The translations under genes were made by a program, and so were the position numbers. Below the pieces are notes generated by a model. That model ran no database searches and was not told where the DNA came from. It saw nothing but the letters and a program-made list of their open reading frames with translations. A stretch of 64,000 nt of DNA from Protaetiibacter sp. SSC-01 (GTDB lineage Bacteria; Actinomycetota; Actinomycetes; Actinomycetales; Microbacteriaceae), in the NCBI RefSeq assembly GCF_014483895.1, contig NZ_CP059987.1:310001-374000 (forward strand). Reading direction: 5' to 3'. Numbering within the stretch: the first letter of the stretch is position 1; every line of letters starts with the position of its first letter. Positions 7,450 to 15,399 of this stretch are shown in pieces.

Positions 7450-8229
7450 TCAGCGCTGGCACACGGGGCACCAGCTGACGACCCGCTCCTGCCCCTCGAC
7501 GCGGCCGAGCTCGCCGCCCTCGAGTCGCGTGCCGCAGCGCAGGCACGGCTGGCCCGTGCGTCCGTAGACCCAGCTGCGGCGGCCGGGGCGCAGGTCGCCC
7601 GTCGTCGAGCGGGTCCAGCGTCCGCGGTTGGCCACGAGCATCCGGTGCGCGAGGGCGACGAGGGCCGGCACGTCCTCGACCTCGCCGACCGGCCGCGTCG
7701 GCAGCAGGCCGCGCACGAAGCACAGCTCGTTCGCGTAGACGTTGCCGACGCCCGCGAGGTTGCGCTGGTCGAGCAGCGCCGTGAACACGGCCGCCTCGGG
7801 GTCGGATGCGAGGCGCCGGGCCGCCTCATCGGCATCCCAGTCGGGGCCGAGCAGGTCGGGACCGAGGTGGCCGACGACGCGCTCCTCCTCCGCGGTCGGG
7901 ATCACCTCGAGGATGCCGAGCTCGAATCCGACGGACTGGGTCGTGTCGGCCGTCAGCACCGCACGCGCCTGGAACGCGGGCCGCGTCCAGCGCTCGCCGC
8001 CGCGGAACAGCCGCCAGGCGCCCTCCATCTTGAGGTGCGAGTGCACCGTCCAGTCGCCGATGCGGTGCAGCAGGTGCTTGCCGCGCGACACGACCTCGCG
8101 CACGGTCTCGCCGCTCAGGTCGACGGTCGCGAACTGCGGCACCCGGAAGTCGGTCGCCGTGAGCACGCGACCCGCGAGCGCGTCGTGCTGCTGCCGCGCG
8201 GTGCGGTAGACGGTGTCCCCCTCAGGCAT
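7450..8229 (-). CDS. nei: Endonuclease VIII / Fpg-Nei family DNA glycosylase
   Basis: A 259-residue base-excision repair glycosylase/AP lyase. It starts MPEGDTVYR, giving the catalytic Pro2-Glu3 pair of the Nei branch. LLDQRNLAGVGNVYANELCF is the helix-two-turn-helix DNA-binding motif. The C-terminal zinc finger has CLRC and CPVC pairs and ends WCPVCQR. It removes oxidised pyrimidines and nicks the strand. The ATG at 8229 is fixed by the obligatory N-terminal proline and by TACGTT exactly six bases upstream (leaderless); longer upstream reading frames are not needed. Confidence 0.93.
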   Translation of the reverse strand: MPEGDTVYRTARQQHDALAGRVLTATDFRVPQFATVDLSGETVREVVSRGKHLLHRIGDWTVHSHLKMEGAWRLFRGGERWTRPAFQARAVLTADTTQSVGFELGILEVIPTAEEERVVGHLGPDLLGPDWDADEAARRLASDPEAAVFTALLDQRNLAGVGNVYANELCFVRGLLPTRPVGEVEDVPALVALAHRMLVANRGRWTRSTTGDLRPGRRSWVYGRTGQPCLRCGTRLEGGELGRVEGQERVVSWCPVCQR

Positions 8230-8298
8230 CTTCGCAACGTACCCCACGCATCCGTGGTGCCGCCTGGGCTTGCGTGCACACCCGCGCGCGATCACCGG

Positions 8299-8337
8299 TG
8301 GTCGAGTGCCGCGAAGCGGTGTATCGAGACCCGCCCC
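8299..8337. repeat. GGTCGAG-type palindromic repeat upstream of the ClpP operon
   Basis: The copy reads ggtggtcgagtgccgcgaag and ends gtatcgagacc, the consensus of this repeat family. It lies in the 200-bp gap between nei and the ClpP pair, followed by short cgcccgcctccgcccc direct repeats. Confidence 0.75.
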
Positions 8338-8429
8338 GCCCGCCTCCGCCCCGCCCGCCTCCGCCCCCAGCGGATCCGCCCCCGGCAGATCCCACCCCGG
8401 GGGCCGCCGCATCCGCGCAGGCTGGGCCC

Positions 8430-9053
8430 ATGAGCGAAGAACCCCGACCCATCCGCTTCACCGACACCGTGCGACGCGAGCTGTTCGAGCAGCGCGTGCT
8501 CGTGCTCGACGGCGTGCTCGACGATGACAACGGCACTCTGCTCGCGAGCCAGCTCGTCGCGCTCGCGGCGGCCGACCCGGCATCCGACATCGCCTTGTGG
8601 ATCCACTCGCCGGGCGGCTCCGTGCCCTCGATGCTCGCCATCCGCGACCTCATGCGGCTCGTGCCATGCGACGTGTCGACCCTCGCGGTCGGGCTCGCGT
8701 GCAGCGCGGGCCAGTTCCTGCTGTCGTCGGGCACGCCCGGCAAGCGGCGGGCCCTGCCGCACGCGCGCATCCTCATGCACCAGGGGTCGGCAGGCATCGG
8801 CGGCACCGCGGTCGACGTCGAGCTGCAGGCCGCCGACCTGCGCTACACGCGCGACGTCGTGCTCGGCCTCATCGCGTCCGACACGGGGCAGCCCGTCGAG
8901 CGCGTCTTCGAGGACTCCCTGCACGACCGCTGGTACTCGGCCGAGGAGGCGCGCGACTACGGCTTCATCGACGAGGTCGTCGTCGACTTCGCGCGGATCG
9001 CACCCCCGCGCCGCACGCGCGGCACGGGCTTCACGGTGGGGAGCGCGGCATGA
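8430..9053 (+). CDS. ClpP-family serine peptidase, catalytically complete subunit
   Basis: A 207-residue ClpP homologue with an intact triad by alignment: Ser92 in GLACSAGQ, His117 in ILMHQ and Asp166 in LHDRWYS. HSPGGSVPSM supplies the oxyanion glycines. It is the first gene of a two-gene operon; the stop overlaps the start of a second ClpP-like gene by ATGA. The cell must also have the essential clpP1P2 pair, normally beside clpX, which is absent here. This pair therefore resembles the accessory clpP3-clpP4 operon of Streptomyces. The ATG at 8430 lies six bases after CAGGCT (leaderless signature). Confidence 0.88.
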   Translation: MSEEPRPIRFTDTVRRELFEQRVLVLDGVLDDDNGTLLASQLVALAAADPASDIALWIHSPGGSVPSMLAIRDLMRLVPCDVSTLAVGLACSAGQFLLSSGTPGKRRALPHARILMHQGSAGIGGTAVDVELQAADLRYTRDVVLGLIASDTGQPVERVFEDSLHDRWYSAEEARDYGFIDEVVVDFARIAPPRRTRGTGFTVGSAA

Positions 9054-9676
9054 CGAGCTACACGATCCCCAACGTCATCGCCCAGCACCCGCGCGGCGAG
9101 CGGATCATGGACGTCTACTCGCAGCTGCTCACCGAGCGCGTCGTCTACCTCGGCACCCCGATCGACGCGGGCGTCGCGAACGTGCTCGTGGCGCAGCTGC
9201 TGCACCTCGAGGCCGACAACCCCGACCGCGACATCCAGCTCTACATCAACTGCGAGGGCGGCGACCCGAGCGCGATGCTCGCCGTCTACGACACGATGCG
9301 CTACATCCGTCCGCAGGTCGCGACGACGGTCGTCGGGCAGGCGGTCGCCGTGGGCGCGGTGCTGCTCGCAGCGGGCACCGAGGGCAAGCGGGCCGCCCTG
9401 CCGCACGCGCGCGTCGTGCTGCACCAGCCGGTCTCGCAGGGGCGGGGAGCGATCCCCGACCTGATCCTGCAGGCGGATGAGGTGGTGCGGGTGCGCTCGG
9501 ACATCGAGGCGATCCTGTCGCGGCACACCGGCCAGACCGTCGAGCGGCTACGGGCCGACACCGACCACGACCGCGTCTTCACCGCCGCGGCCGCCCGCGA
9601 CTACGGACTCGTCGACGCCGTCATGACGGATCGGGGCGGAGCGGCGCCGCTCGCGACGGCGGGGCTGCCCAGGTAG
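9050..9676 (+). CDS. ClpP-like subunit lacking the catalytic serine
   Basis: A 208-residue ClpP homologue translationally coupled to the preceding gene (ATGA overlap). The nucleophile motif normally written GQAASMG reads GQAVAVG, so the serine position is Ala100 (codon gcc at 9347-9349). His125 (VVLHQ) and Asp174 (DTDHDR) remain. The SPGG motif is changed to CEGGDPS. It should therefore be a non-proteolytic, structural or regulatory ring subunit, comparable in principle to ClpR of chloroplasts and cyanobacteria. It probably forms mixed complexes with the active partner encoded just upstream. The rest of the fold, including YGLVDAV, is well kept, which argues against a pseudogene. Confidence 0.88.
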   Translation: MTSYTIPNVIAQHPRGERIMDVYSQLLTERVVYLGTPIDAGVANVLVAQLLHLEADNPDRDIQLYINCEGGDPSAMLAVYDTMRYIRPQVATTVVGQAVAVGAVLLAAGTEGKRAALPHARVVLHQPVSQGRGAIPDLILQADEVVRVRSDIEAILSRHTGQTVERLRADTDHDRVFTAAAARDYGLVDAVMTDRGGAAPLATAGLPR

Positions 9677-9731
9677 CGGAGGTCGTCTCGGGCCGCGAGC
9701 GCGCGGAGCGGCTCCGCCTCGCGCGGTCGGC

Positions 9732-10037
9732 TCAGGCGGCGAGCGCGAGCGAGGCTCGCACGCTCGCCTGGGCCGGCTGCGCAGGTGCGAGCTCGCGCGC
9801 CCGCTCGGCGACGCCCATCGTGAGGTCGACGAGGCTCGTGTCGAGGGCGCCCGCGACGGCCGCGATCATCTCGCTCGACGGCTCCTTGAGCCCGCGCTCC
9901 ATCTCCGACAGGTACTGCGGTGAGACGCCCGCGCGCTTCGCGGTCTCGGTCAGGGTCTGCCCGCGATCCTGGCGGATGCCGCGCAGCTGGTCGCCGAGGA
10001 GGTGCCGCCACAGCGGCTCGGGGTCGGTGCTCGCCAT
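9732..10037 (-). CDS. XRE-family regulator, PopR/ClgR-like, with LALAA C-terminus
   Basis: A 101-residue protein with one helix-turn-helix domain (TLTETAKRAGVSPQYLSEME, then RGLKEPSSEMIAAVAGAL). This is the layout of the ClgR/PopR regulators that activate clp genes in actinobacteria. It ends RASLALAA; the last five residues are identical to the end of the E. coli ssrA degradation tag. ClgR and PopR are themselves Clp substrates through C-terminal alanines. It is convergent with the ClpP pair, as expected for a dedicated regulator that the protease destroys. The ATG at 10037 lies six bases after TAGAGT, a near-consensus leaderless promoter. Confidence 0.8.
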   Translation of the reverse strand: MASTDPEPLWRHLLGDQLRGIRQDRGQTLTETAKRAGVSPQYLSEMERGLKEPSSEMIAAVAGALDTSLVDLTMGVAERARELAPAQPAQASVRASLALAA

Positions 10038-10121
10038 GGCCCGACTCTAGGCACGGCCGCTGCGCGGTGTCTCGCCCGTCCGCTCACAGCAGACGGCGCA
10101 TCCGCCGCCGCGCCCCGTCCG

Positions 10122-13100
10122 TCACCGCAGCCGCAGCCCCTGCGGGGTGGCGGCGAAGCCGGCGCGCACGAGGGCGTCGCCGAGCGGGGTGCCCACGGCG
10201 AAGGCGCCGTCGATGCGCTCGACGCGCAGCCGCCCGCCCGCGGCGCGCACCGTCGTGGCGAGGGATGCCGCGGCGGCCTCGCGGGCGTCCTCGGCATCCG
10301 GGTCGAGGAAGTCGAGCACCGTCTTGCCGCCCTTCTCGACGTACAGCCCGAGCGCCCCGTCGACGAGCACGACGAGGGCCCCCGCCTTGCGTCCGGGCCG
10401 GTGCCGACCCTTTGCGCCCGCGGTCGGGTCGGCCGCCGCCGCACCACCCGCCCGCTGACCCGCCGCCGCTGCCTTCCCCGCTGGTTGAGTAGCCGCCGCA
10501 GGCGCACCCCCCGCTGGTTGAGTAGCCGCCGCAGGCGGCGTATCGAAACCACCCCCGCCGTCGCCCGACCCCGACGGCCACCCCAGCGCCGCCCCGTACG
10601 GGTTCGCCGGGTCGGTCGCCCCGAGCGTCACCGCGACGGGCGGCGCCGTGTCGTCGCGGTCACCGTGGAACGCCCGCAGCCGATCCACGGTCGCGGGCGT
10701 CGCGAACTGCGCGGCCCCGAGCCCCTCCACGAAGTAGCCGCGGCGCACGCGCCCGGTCTCCTCGAGCGTCGCGAGCACTTTGTACGCGAGCGCGAAGCCG
10801 CCCTCGACGCCCTCCGCCTGCACGGCCCCGCGCGTCACGACGCCGTACCGCTCGAGCAGCTGCTCGGCGAGCGCCGTCGCGCGTGCGGTGGGCACGGCAT
10901 CCGGGGTCGGCAGCAGGCTCCAGCGTCCGGCGACGGTCGGGGGAGCGGATGCCGCGAGCGACGCCGCGACGCGCGCCCGCGCCCGGTGCGCCCGCCCCCG
11001 GGGCGTCGCCCGCGCCCGTGTCGTCGTCGCGCCGAGCCGCGCCCGCAGCCCCGCGAAGGTGTCGCCCGTGACGACGCCGGCCCACACGAGGTCCCACAGG
11101 GCGCGGGCGACATCCGTGTCGGTGGCGGGCTCGGCATCCGGCATCGCGATCGCCGACGCGAGCTGCCGGAAGAAGTAGCCGCCCCCGCCCGCGAGCGCCT
11201 CGAGCAGCCGGTCGCGCAGCGGGTCGGGCTCGAGCGCGAGCGGCTCGGGAAGGGTCAGCGGCGCCGCGTCGGCGAGGTGCAGGCTCACCCAGCCGTCGCC
11301 GCCCGGCAGCTCGCCGCGTCCGGCCCACACGACCTCGCCGGATGCCATGAGCTCGTCGAGCATCGCGGGGCTGTAGTCGCGCACGCGGCTCGGCAGCACG
11401 AGGCTCTCCCAGCTCGTCGCGGGCAGGGGCAGCCCGGCGAGCTGGTCGATCGCCGACACGAGCCCGTCGATGCCGCGCAGCCCGCCGCGCCCCGGCTCGG
11501 ATGCGACGTGCTGCCAGTCGGGCAGGAATCGGCCGAGCGCGGCCTGCGGCACGGGCTCGACCTCGGCGCGCAGGGCCGCGAGGGAGCGGGCCCGCAGGCG
11601 GCGCAGCACCTCGGGGTCGACCCACTCGGTTCCGGATGCGCCCGGACGGAACTCCCCCTCGACCGCCCGGCGGTCGGCCGCGAGGCGGCGCAGGGTGTCG
11701 GTGACGACGGCGACGCCGAGGCCGAGTCGCGTCGCCGCCTCGGTCGCGGTGAACGGCCCGTGGGTGCGCAGGTAGCGGGAGACGAGGTCGCCGACGGGGT
11801 CGGAGACGGGCTCGAGGAACGCCGTCGGCACGCCGATCGGCAGCGGCACGCCGAGCGCGTCGCGCAGCCGCGCGGCGTCCTCGACGACGGCCCACCGCTC
11901 GACGCCCGCGATGTGCACGCGCAGCACGCGGTTGGCCCGCGCGAGCTCGGTGAGCATCGGCTCGAACGTCCCCGCTGGTTGAGTAGCCGCCGAAGGCGGT
12001 CCCCCCGCTGGTTGAGTAGCCGCCGAAGGCGGCGTGTCGAAACCAGCCCCCGAATACCGCTCCGCGATCTCCCCCACGCTCAACGGCCCGAGCACCCGCA
12101 GCAGGTCGACGACCCCCTCGGCGTCGCGCGCCCGGCGGTCGGGCTCGAGCCGCTGCAGCTCGCGCTCCGTCTGCGCGATCACCTCGGGGTCGAGCAGCTC
12201 GCGCAGCTCCGCGCGCCCGAGCAGCTCCGCGAGCAGCCCGGGGTCGAGCGAGAGCGCCGCGGCCCGCCGCTCCGCGAGCGGGGAGTCGCCCTCGTAGAGG
12301 AACGCGGCCACGTACCCGAAGAGCAGGGTGCGCGCGAAGGGCGAGGGCGCATCCGTCTCCACCTCGACGAGACGGATGCGGCGGGTCTCGATGTCGGTCG
12401 CGAGCTCGCGCAGCGAGGGCAGGTCGTAGACGTCCTGCAGCACCTCGCGCACCGTCTCGAGGATGATCGGGAAGCTCGGGTACTTGCGCGCCACCTCGAG
12501 CAGCTGCGCCGAACGCTGCCGCTGCTGCCAGAGCGGCGAGCGGCGTCCGGGGTTGCGGCGCGGCAGCAGCAGGGCGCGCGCCGCCGACTCGCGGAACCGC
12601 GACGCGAAGAGCGCCGATCCGCCGACCTCCTCGGTCACGAGGGTCTCGAGCTCGCCCGGCTCGAAGGCGAAGAGCTCCGCGCCGGGCGGGTCGGCATCCG
12701 TCTCGGGCAGCCGCACGACGATGCCGTCGTCGCCCGCCAGGGCCGAGCCGTCGACGCCGAGCCGCTCCCGGATGCGCGCCGCCACCGCGAGCGCCCACGG
12801 CGCGTGCACGGGGGTGCCGTAGGGCGAGTGCAGCACGAGCCGCCAGTCGCCGAGCTCGTCGCGGAACCGCTCGACGAGCAGCGTGCGGTCGGTCGGCACG
12901 ACGCCCGTCGCGGCCTTCTGCTCGGAGACGAAGGCGGTGAGGTTGCGGGCGGCGCGCTCGTCGAGCCCGTCGGCCTCGAGCCGCTCCTGGTCGACGGTGC
13001 CGGATGCCAGCTCGCCCGCGAACGCGCCGATCGCGCGCCCCAGCTCGGCGGGCCTGCCGAGCCCGTCGCCCTTCCAGAACGGCACGCGCCCCGGCTGCCC

Positions 13101-15047
13101 GAACGCGGGGGAGACGAGCACGCGGTCGGACGTGATCTCCTCGATGCGCCAGCTCGTGGCCCCGAGCGCGAACACATCGCCCACGCGCGACTCGTAGACC
13201 ATCTCCTCGTCGAGCTCGCCCACGCGGCGCGCGCCCTCCTCCGCGCCGACGATGAACACGCCGAACATGCCGCGGTCGGGGATCGTGCCGCCGCTCGTCA
13301 CCGCGAGACGCTGCGCGCCGGGGCGCCCCGAGATCGTGCCGGCCACGCGGTCCCACACGACGCGCGGCCGCAGCTCGGCGAACTCGTCGGAGGGGTACCG
13401 CCCCGCGAGCAGGTCGAGCGTCGCCTCGTACGCGGATCGGGGGAGCGTCGCGAACGGCGCCGAGCGGCGCACGGTGTCGAACCACTCCTCGACGTCGAGG
13501 CTGTCGAGCGCGACCGCCGCGACGGTCTGCTGGGCGAGGATGTCGAGCGGGTTCTGCGGTATCGAGATCGCCTCGATGAGCCCCTCGCGCATCCGCTCCG
13601 TCGCGATCGCGGTGTGCAGCAGGTCCGCGCGATGCTTGGGGAACATCACGCCTTTCGAGATCTCGCCCACCTGGTGGCCGGCGCGGCCGACGCGCTGGAG
13701 CCCGGATGCGACGCTCGGCGGCGACTCCACCTGGATCACGAGGTCGACGGCGCCCATGTCGATGCCGAGCTCGAGCGAGCTCGTCGCGACGACGCAGCGC
13801 AGGCGGCCCGACTTGAGGTCGTCCTCGATCTGGGCGCGCTGCTCCTTCGATACCGAGCCGTGGTGGGCGCGCGCGAGCACGGGCTCGGCGCCCGCCGTCT
13901 GGCCGGATGCGCCCATGAGCTGCGCGGGCGGCTTGCGTGGCGCTGGTTTCGACACGCGATCCTGCGGATCGCTACTCAACCAGCTGCTGCCCGCTGGCGC
14001 GCTACCCGCCTGCGCGCTACCCGCCTGCGCGCTACCCGCTGGTTGAGTAGCCGCCGAAGGCGGCGTGTCGAACCCAGCCCCGGGTTCACCCGCGCCCGCC
14101 TCCGCCCCCTCCGCCAGCAGCTCCTCGTAGATCTCGTTCATCGACGCCGTGATGCGCTCCGCGAGCCGCCGCGAGTTCGCGAACACGATCGTCGACCGGT
14201 GCCGCAGCACCTCCTCGACGATCGCCCGGTCGACGTGCGGCCAGATCGAGCCGCCGGAGGCGAGGGCCTTCTCGCCGTCATCGAGCGCCGCATCCGTGGC
14301 CCGCGCGCCGAGCTCGGTCATGTCCTCGACGGGCACGACGACCCGGAGCTCGAACGTCTTCTGGATGGGCGGCGACACGATCTCGACGCGCTCGCGGCCG
14401 CCGAGGAACCGGGCGACCTCCTCGAGCGGACGCACGGTCGCCGACAGCCCGATGCGCTGCGCGGGCTTCGGCAGCATCGCGTCGAGCCGCTCGAGCGACA
14501 CAGCGAGGTGCGCACCGCGCTTGGTGGCGGCGACGGCGTGGATCTCGTCGACGATGACCGTCTCGACACCTGCGAGGGTCGAGCGCGCCTGGCTCGTGAG
14601 CATGAGGTAGAGCGACTCGGGCGTCGTGATGAGGATGTCGGGGGGCTCCCGCACGAGCAGCCGTCGGTCGGCGGATGTCGTGTCGCCCGAGCGCACGCCC
14701 ACGCGGATGTCGGGGGGCGCCATGCCGAGCCGCTTCGCCGTCTGCGTGATGCCGACGAGCGGCGAGCGGAGGTTGCGTTCGACGTCGACGCCGAGGGCCT
14801 TGAGCGGGGAGATGTAGAGCACGCGCGTGCGCGTGGCGGGGTCGGCGGGCGGCGAGGTCAGCAGCCGGTCGAGCGACCACAGGAACGCCGAGAGCGTCTT
14901 GCCGGACCCCGTGGGCGCCACGACGAGCGCGTGCCGCCCCGAGGAGATCGCCTCCCATGCCCCCGCCTGGGCCGCGGTCGGCTCCGGGAACGCGCCCGCG
15001 AACCACTCCCTCGTCGCGGGGGAGAAGCGCTCGAGCGCAGGGTCCAT
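10122..15047 (-). CDS. lhr: Lhr-type ATP-dependent DNA helicase with repeat-derived insertions
   Basis: A 1641-residue superfamily 2 helicase. Walker A APTGSGKT is at residues 44-51, the DEIH box is in VIVDEIHAV, and lobe 2 carries HHGSVSKEQR, TSSLELGIDMG and QRVGRAGHQVG. The long Lhr core and C-terminal domains follow. Lhr translocates 3' to 5' and is induced with DNA repair genes in mycobacteria. It exceeds the usual roughly 1500 residues partly because three palindromic repeat clusters are translated in frame (about residues 323-369, 1000-1025 and 1498-1523), giving FDTPPSAATQPAG-type linkers. The ATG at 15047 has GGGGAG just upstream and GAAGAT six bases before it; upstream in-frame sequence is low-complexity and not conserved-looking. 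Confidence 0.92.
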   Translation of the reverse strand: MDPALERFSPATREWFAGAFPEPTAAQAGAWEAISSGRHALVVAPTGSGKTLSAFLWSLDRLLTSPPADPATRTRVLYISPLKALGVDVERNLRSPLVGITQTAKRLGMAPPDIRVGVRSGDTTSADRRLLVREPPDILITTPESLYLMLTSQARSTLAGVETVIVDEIHAVAATKRGAHLAVSLERLDAMLPKPAQRIGLSATVRPLEEVARFLGGRERVEIVSPPIQKTFELRVVVPVEDMTELGARATDAALDDGEKALASGGSIWPHVDRAIVEEVLRHRSTIVFANSRRLAERITASMNEIYEELLAEGAEAGAGEPGAGFDTPPSAATQPAGSAQAGSAQAGSAPAGSSWLSSDPQDRVSKPAPRKPPAQLMGASGQTAGAEPVLARAHHGSVSKEQRAQIEDDLKSGRLRCVVATSSLELGIDMGAVDLVIQVESPPSVASGLQRVGRAGHQVGEISKGVMFPKHRADLLHTAIATERMREGLIEAISIPQNPLDILAQQTVAAVALDSLDVEEWFDTVRRSAPFATLPRSAYEATLDLLAGRYPSDEFAELRPRVVWDRVAGTISGRPGAQRLAVTSGGTIPDRGMFGVFIVGAEEGARRVGELDEEMVYESRVGDVFALGATSWRIEEITSDRVLVSPAFGQPGRVPFWKGDGLGRPAELGRAIGAFAGELASGTVDQERLEADGLDERAARNLTAFVSEQKAATGVVPTDRTLLVERFRDELGDWRLVLHSPYGTPVHAPWALAVAARIRERLGVDGSALAGDDGIVVRLPETDADPPGAELFAFEPGELETLVTEEVGGSALFASRFRESAARALLLPRRNPGRRSPLWQQRQRSAQLLEVARKYPSFPIILETVREVLQDVYDLPSLRELATDIETRRIRLVEVETDAPSPFARTLLFGYVAAFLYEGDSPLAERRAAALSLDPGLLAELLGRAELRELLDPEVIAQTERELQRLEPDRRARDAEGVVDLLRVLGPLSVGEIAERYSGAGFDTPPSAATQPAGGPPSAATQPAGTFEPMLTELARANRVLRVHIAGVERWAVVEDAARLRDALGVPLPIGVPTAFLEPVSDPVGDLVSRYLRTHGPFTATEAATRLGLGVAVVTDTLRRLAADRRAVEGEFRPGASGTEWVDPEVLRRLRARSLAALRAEVEPVPQAALGRFLPDWQHVASEPGRGGLRGIDGLVSAIDQLAGLPLPATSWESLVLPSRVRDYSPAMLDELMASGEVVWAGRGELPGGDGWVSLHLADAAPLTLPEPLALEPDPLRDRLLEALAGGGGYFFRQLASAIAMPDAEPATDTDVARALWDLVWAGVVTGDTFAGLRARLGATTTRARATPRGRAHRARARVAASLAASAPPTVAGRWSLLPTPDAVPTARATALAEQLLERYGVVTRGAVQAEGVEGGFALAYKVLATLEETGRVRRGYFVEGLGAAQFATPATVDRLRAFHGDRDDTAPPVAVTLGATDPANPYGAALGWPSGSGDGGGGFDTPPAAATQPAGGAPAAATQPAGKAAAAGQRAGGAAAADPTAGAKGRHRPGRKAGALVVLVDGALGLYVEKGGKTVLDFLDPDAEDAREAAAASLATTVRAAGGRLRVERIDGAFAVGTPLGDALVRAGFAATPQGLRLR
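10478..10553. repeat. GGTTGAGTAGCC palindromic repeat inside lhr, site 3
   Basis: There are two head-to-tail copies, a truncated one and a complete one ending gcgtatcgaaacc. They are translated from the minus strand as GGFDTPPAAATQPAG plus APAAATQPAG, near the Lhr C-terminus before the conserved KAGALVVLVDG segment. Confidence 0.85.
11971..12047. repeat. GGTTGAGTAGCC palindromic repeat inside lhr, site 2
   Basis: There are two copies of the same unit, again one truncated and one complete (ending gcgtgtcgaaaccagc). In frame they read GFDTPPSAATQPAG then GPPSAATQPAG, at Lhr residues about 1000-1025, between LSVGEIAERYSGA and TFEPMLTELARA. Confidence 0.85.
13940..14078. repeat. GGTTGAGTAGCC palindromic repeat cluster inside lhr, site 1
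   Basis: Two oppositely oriented copies (13942-13984 and 14038-14078) enclose a short direct repeat (cgcgctacccgcctg, several units). All of it is read in frame, giving FDTPPSAATQPAG, three SAQAG/SAPAG units and SSWLSSDPQDRVSKPAP. The insertion falls in the lobe 2 loop before HHGSVSKEQR. Confidence 0.85.
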
Positions 15048-15124
15048 CTCCCCATCTTCGCGCCCACCCCCGACTCCCGCCGGGGGGCTTGCGCGGCCGC
15101 CGCCGTCACCCGTGCCGTTCGTGG

Positions 15125-15192
15125 CGCGGCTGGAGCCCCGCCCCGGCGGCGGGAGAAACGCCTCCCGCCGCGTGGTCACTTCTCCCGCCGAG
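15125..15192. repeat. CGGCGGG/CCCGCCG palindromic element, copy 1
   Basis: The element has GGCTGGAGC, then GGCGGCGGGAG-aaacg-CCTCCCGCCGC, and a tail cttctcccgccgag. Related elements lie at 15311, 16033 and 28771. The 352-bp gap 15048-15399 contains this copy and the next one and no convincing gene. Confidence 0.75.
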
Positions 15193-15310
15193 CGACCGCA
15201 CCCCACCCGTGCACCCGGTCCGGATGCGGCTTCCCTGGGCTCCACCCCACGGGAGGCCAACACGACACCCGCCGGTAGCGACTCGCCCCCGTTCGAACCC
15301 GCAGATCGGG

Positions 15311-15382
15311 GCGCAGCTGGAGCCGCGCCCCGACGGCGGGGGAAACAACTCCCGCCGCGGGGTCGTAGCTCCAGCCGCGCCC
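15311..15382. repeat. CGGCGGG/CCCGCCG palindromic element, copy 2
   Basis: This is the most complete copy. The outer arms GCTGGAGC (15316-15323) and GCTCCAGC (15368-15375) flank an inner CGGCGGG...CCCGCCG hairpin. It ends about 10 bp before the probable leaderless promoter of the DUF2510 gene. Confidence 0.75.
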
Positions 15383-15399
15383 AGGCCTACCATGGCGGC

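Noticed and set aside
8230-8429. Binding site for ClgR or PopR upstream of the ClpP pair
   Set aside because: Only short GC-rich palindromes (such as ccgcgaagcgg within a repeat) were seen; no convincing match to a known ClgR-type operator could be made by eye.
10002-15278. A 1758-codon open frame on the plus strand opposite lhr
   Set aside because: It has the Arg/Ala/His-rich composition of a GC-driven antisense shadow and no domains; the opposite strand encodes a complete Lhr helicase.
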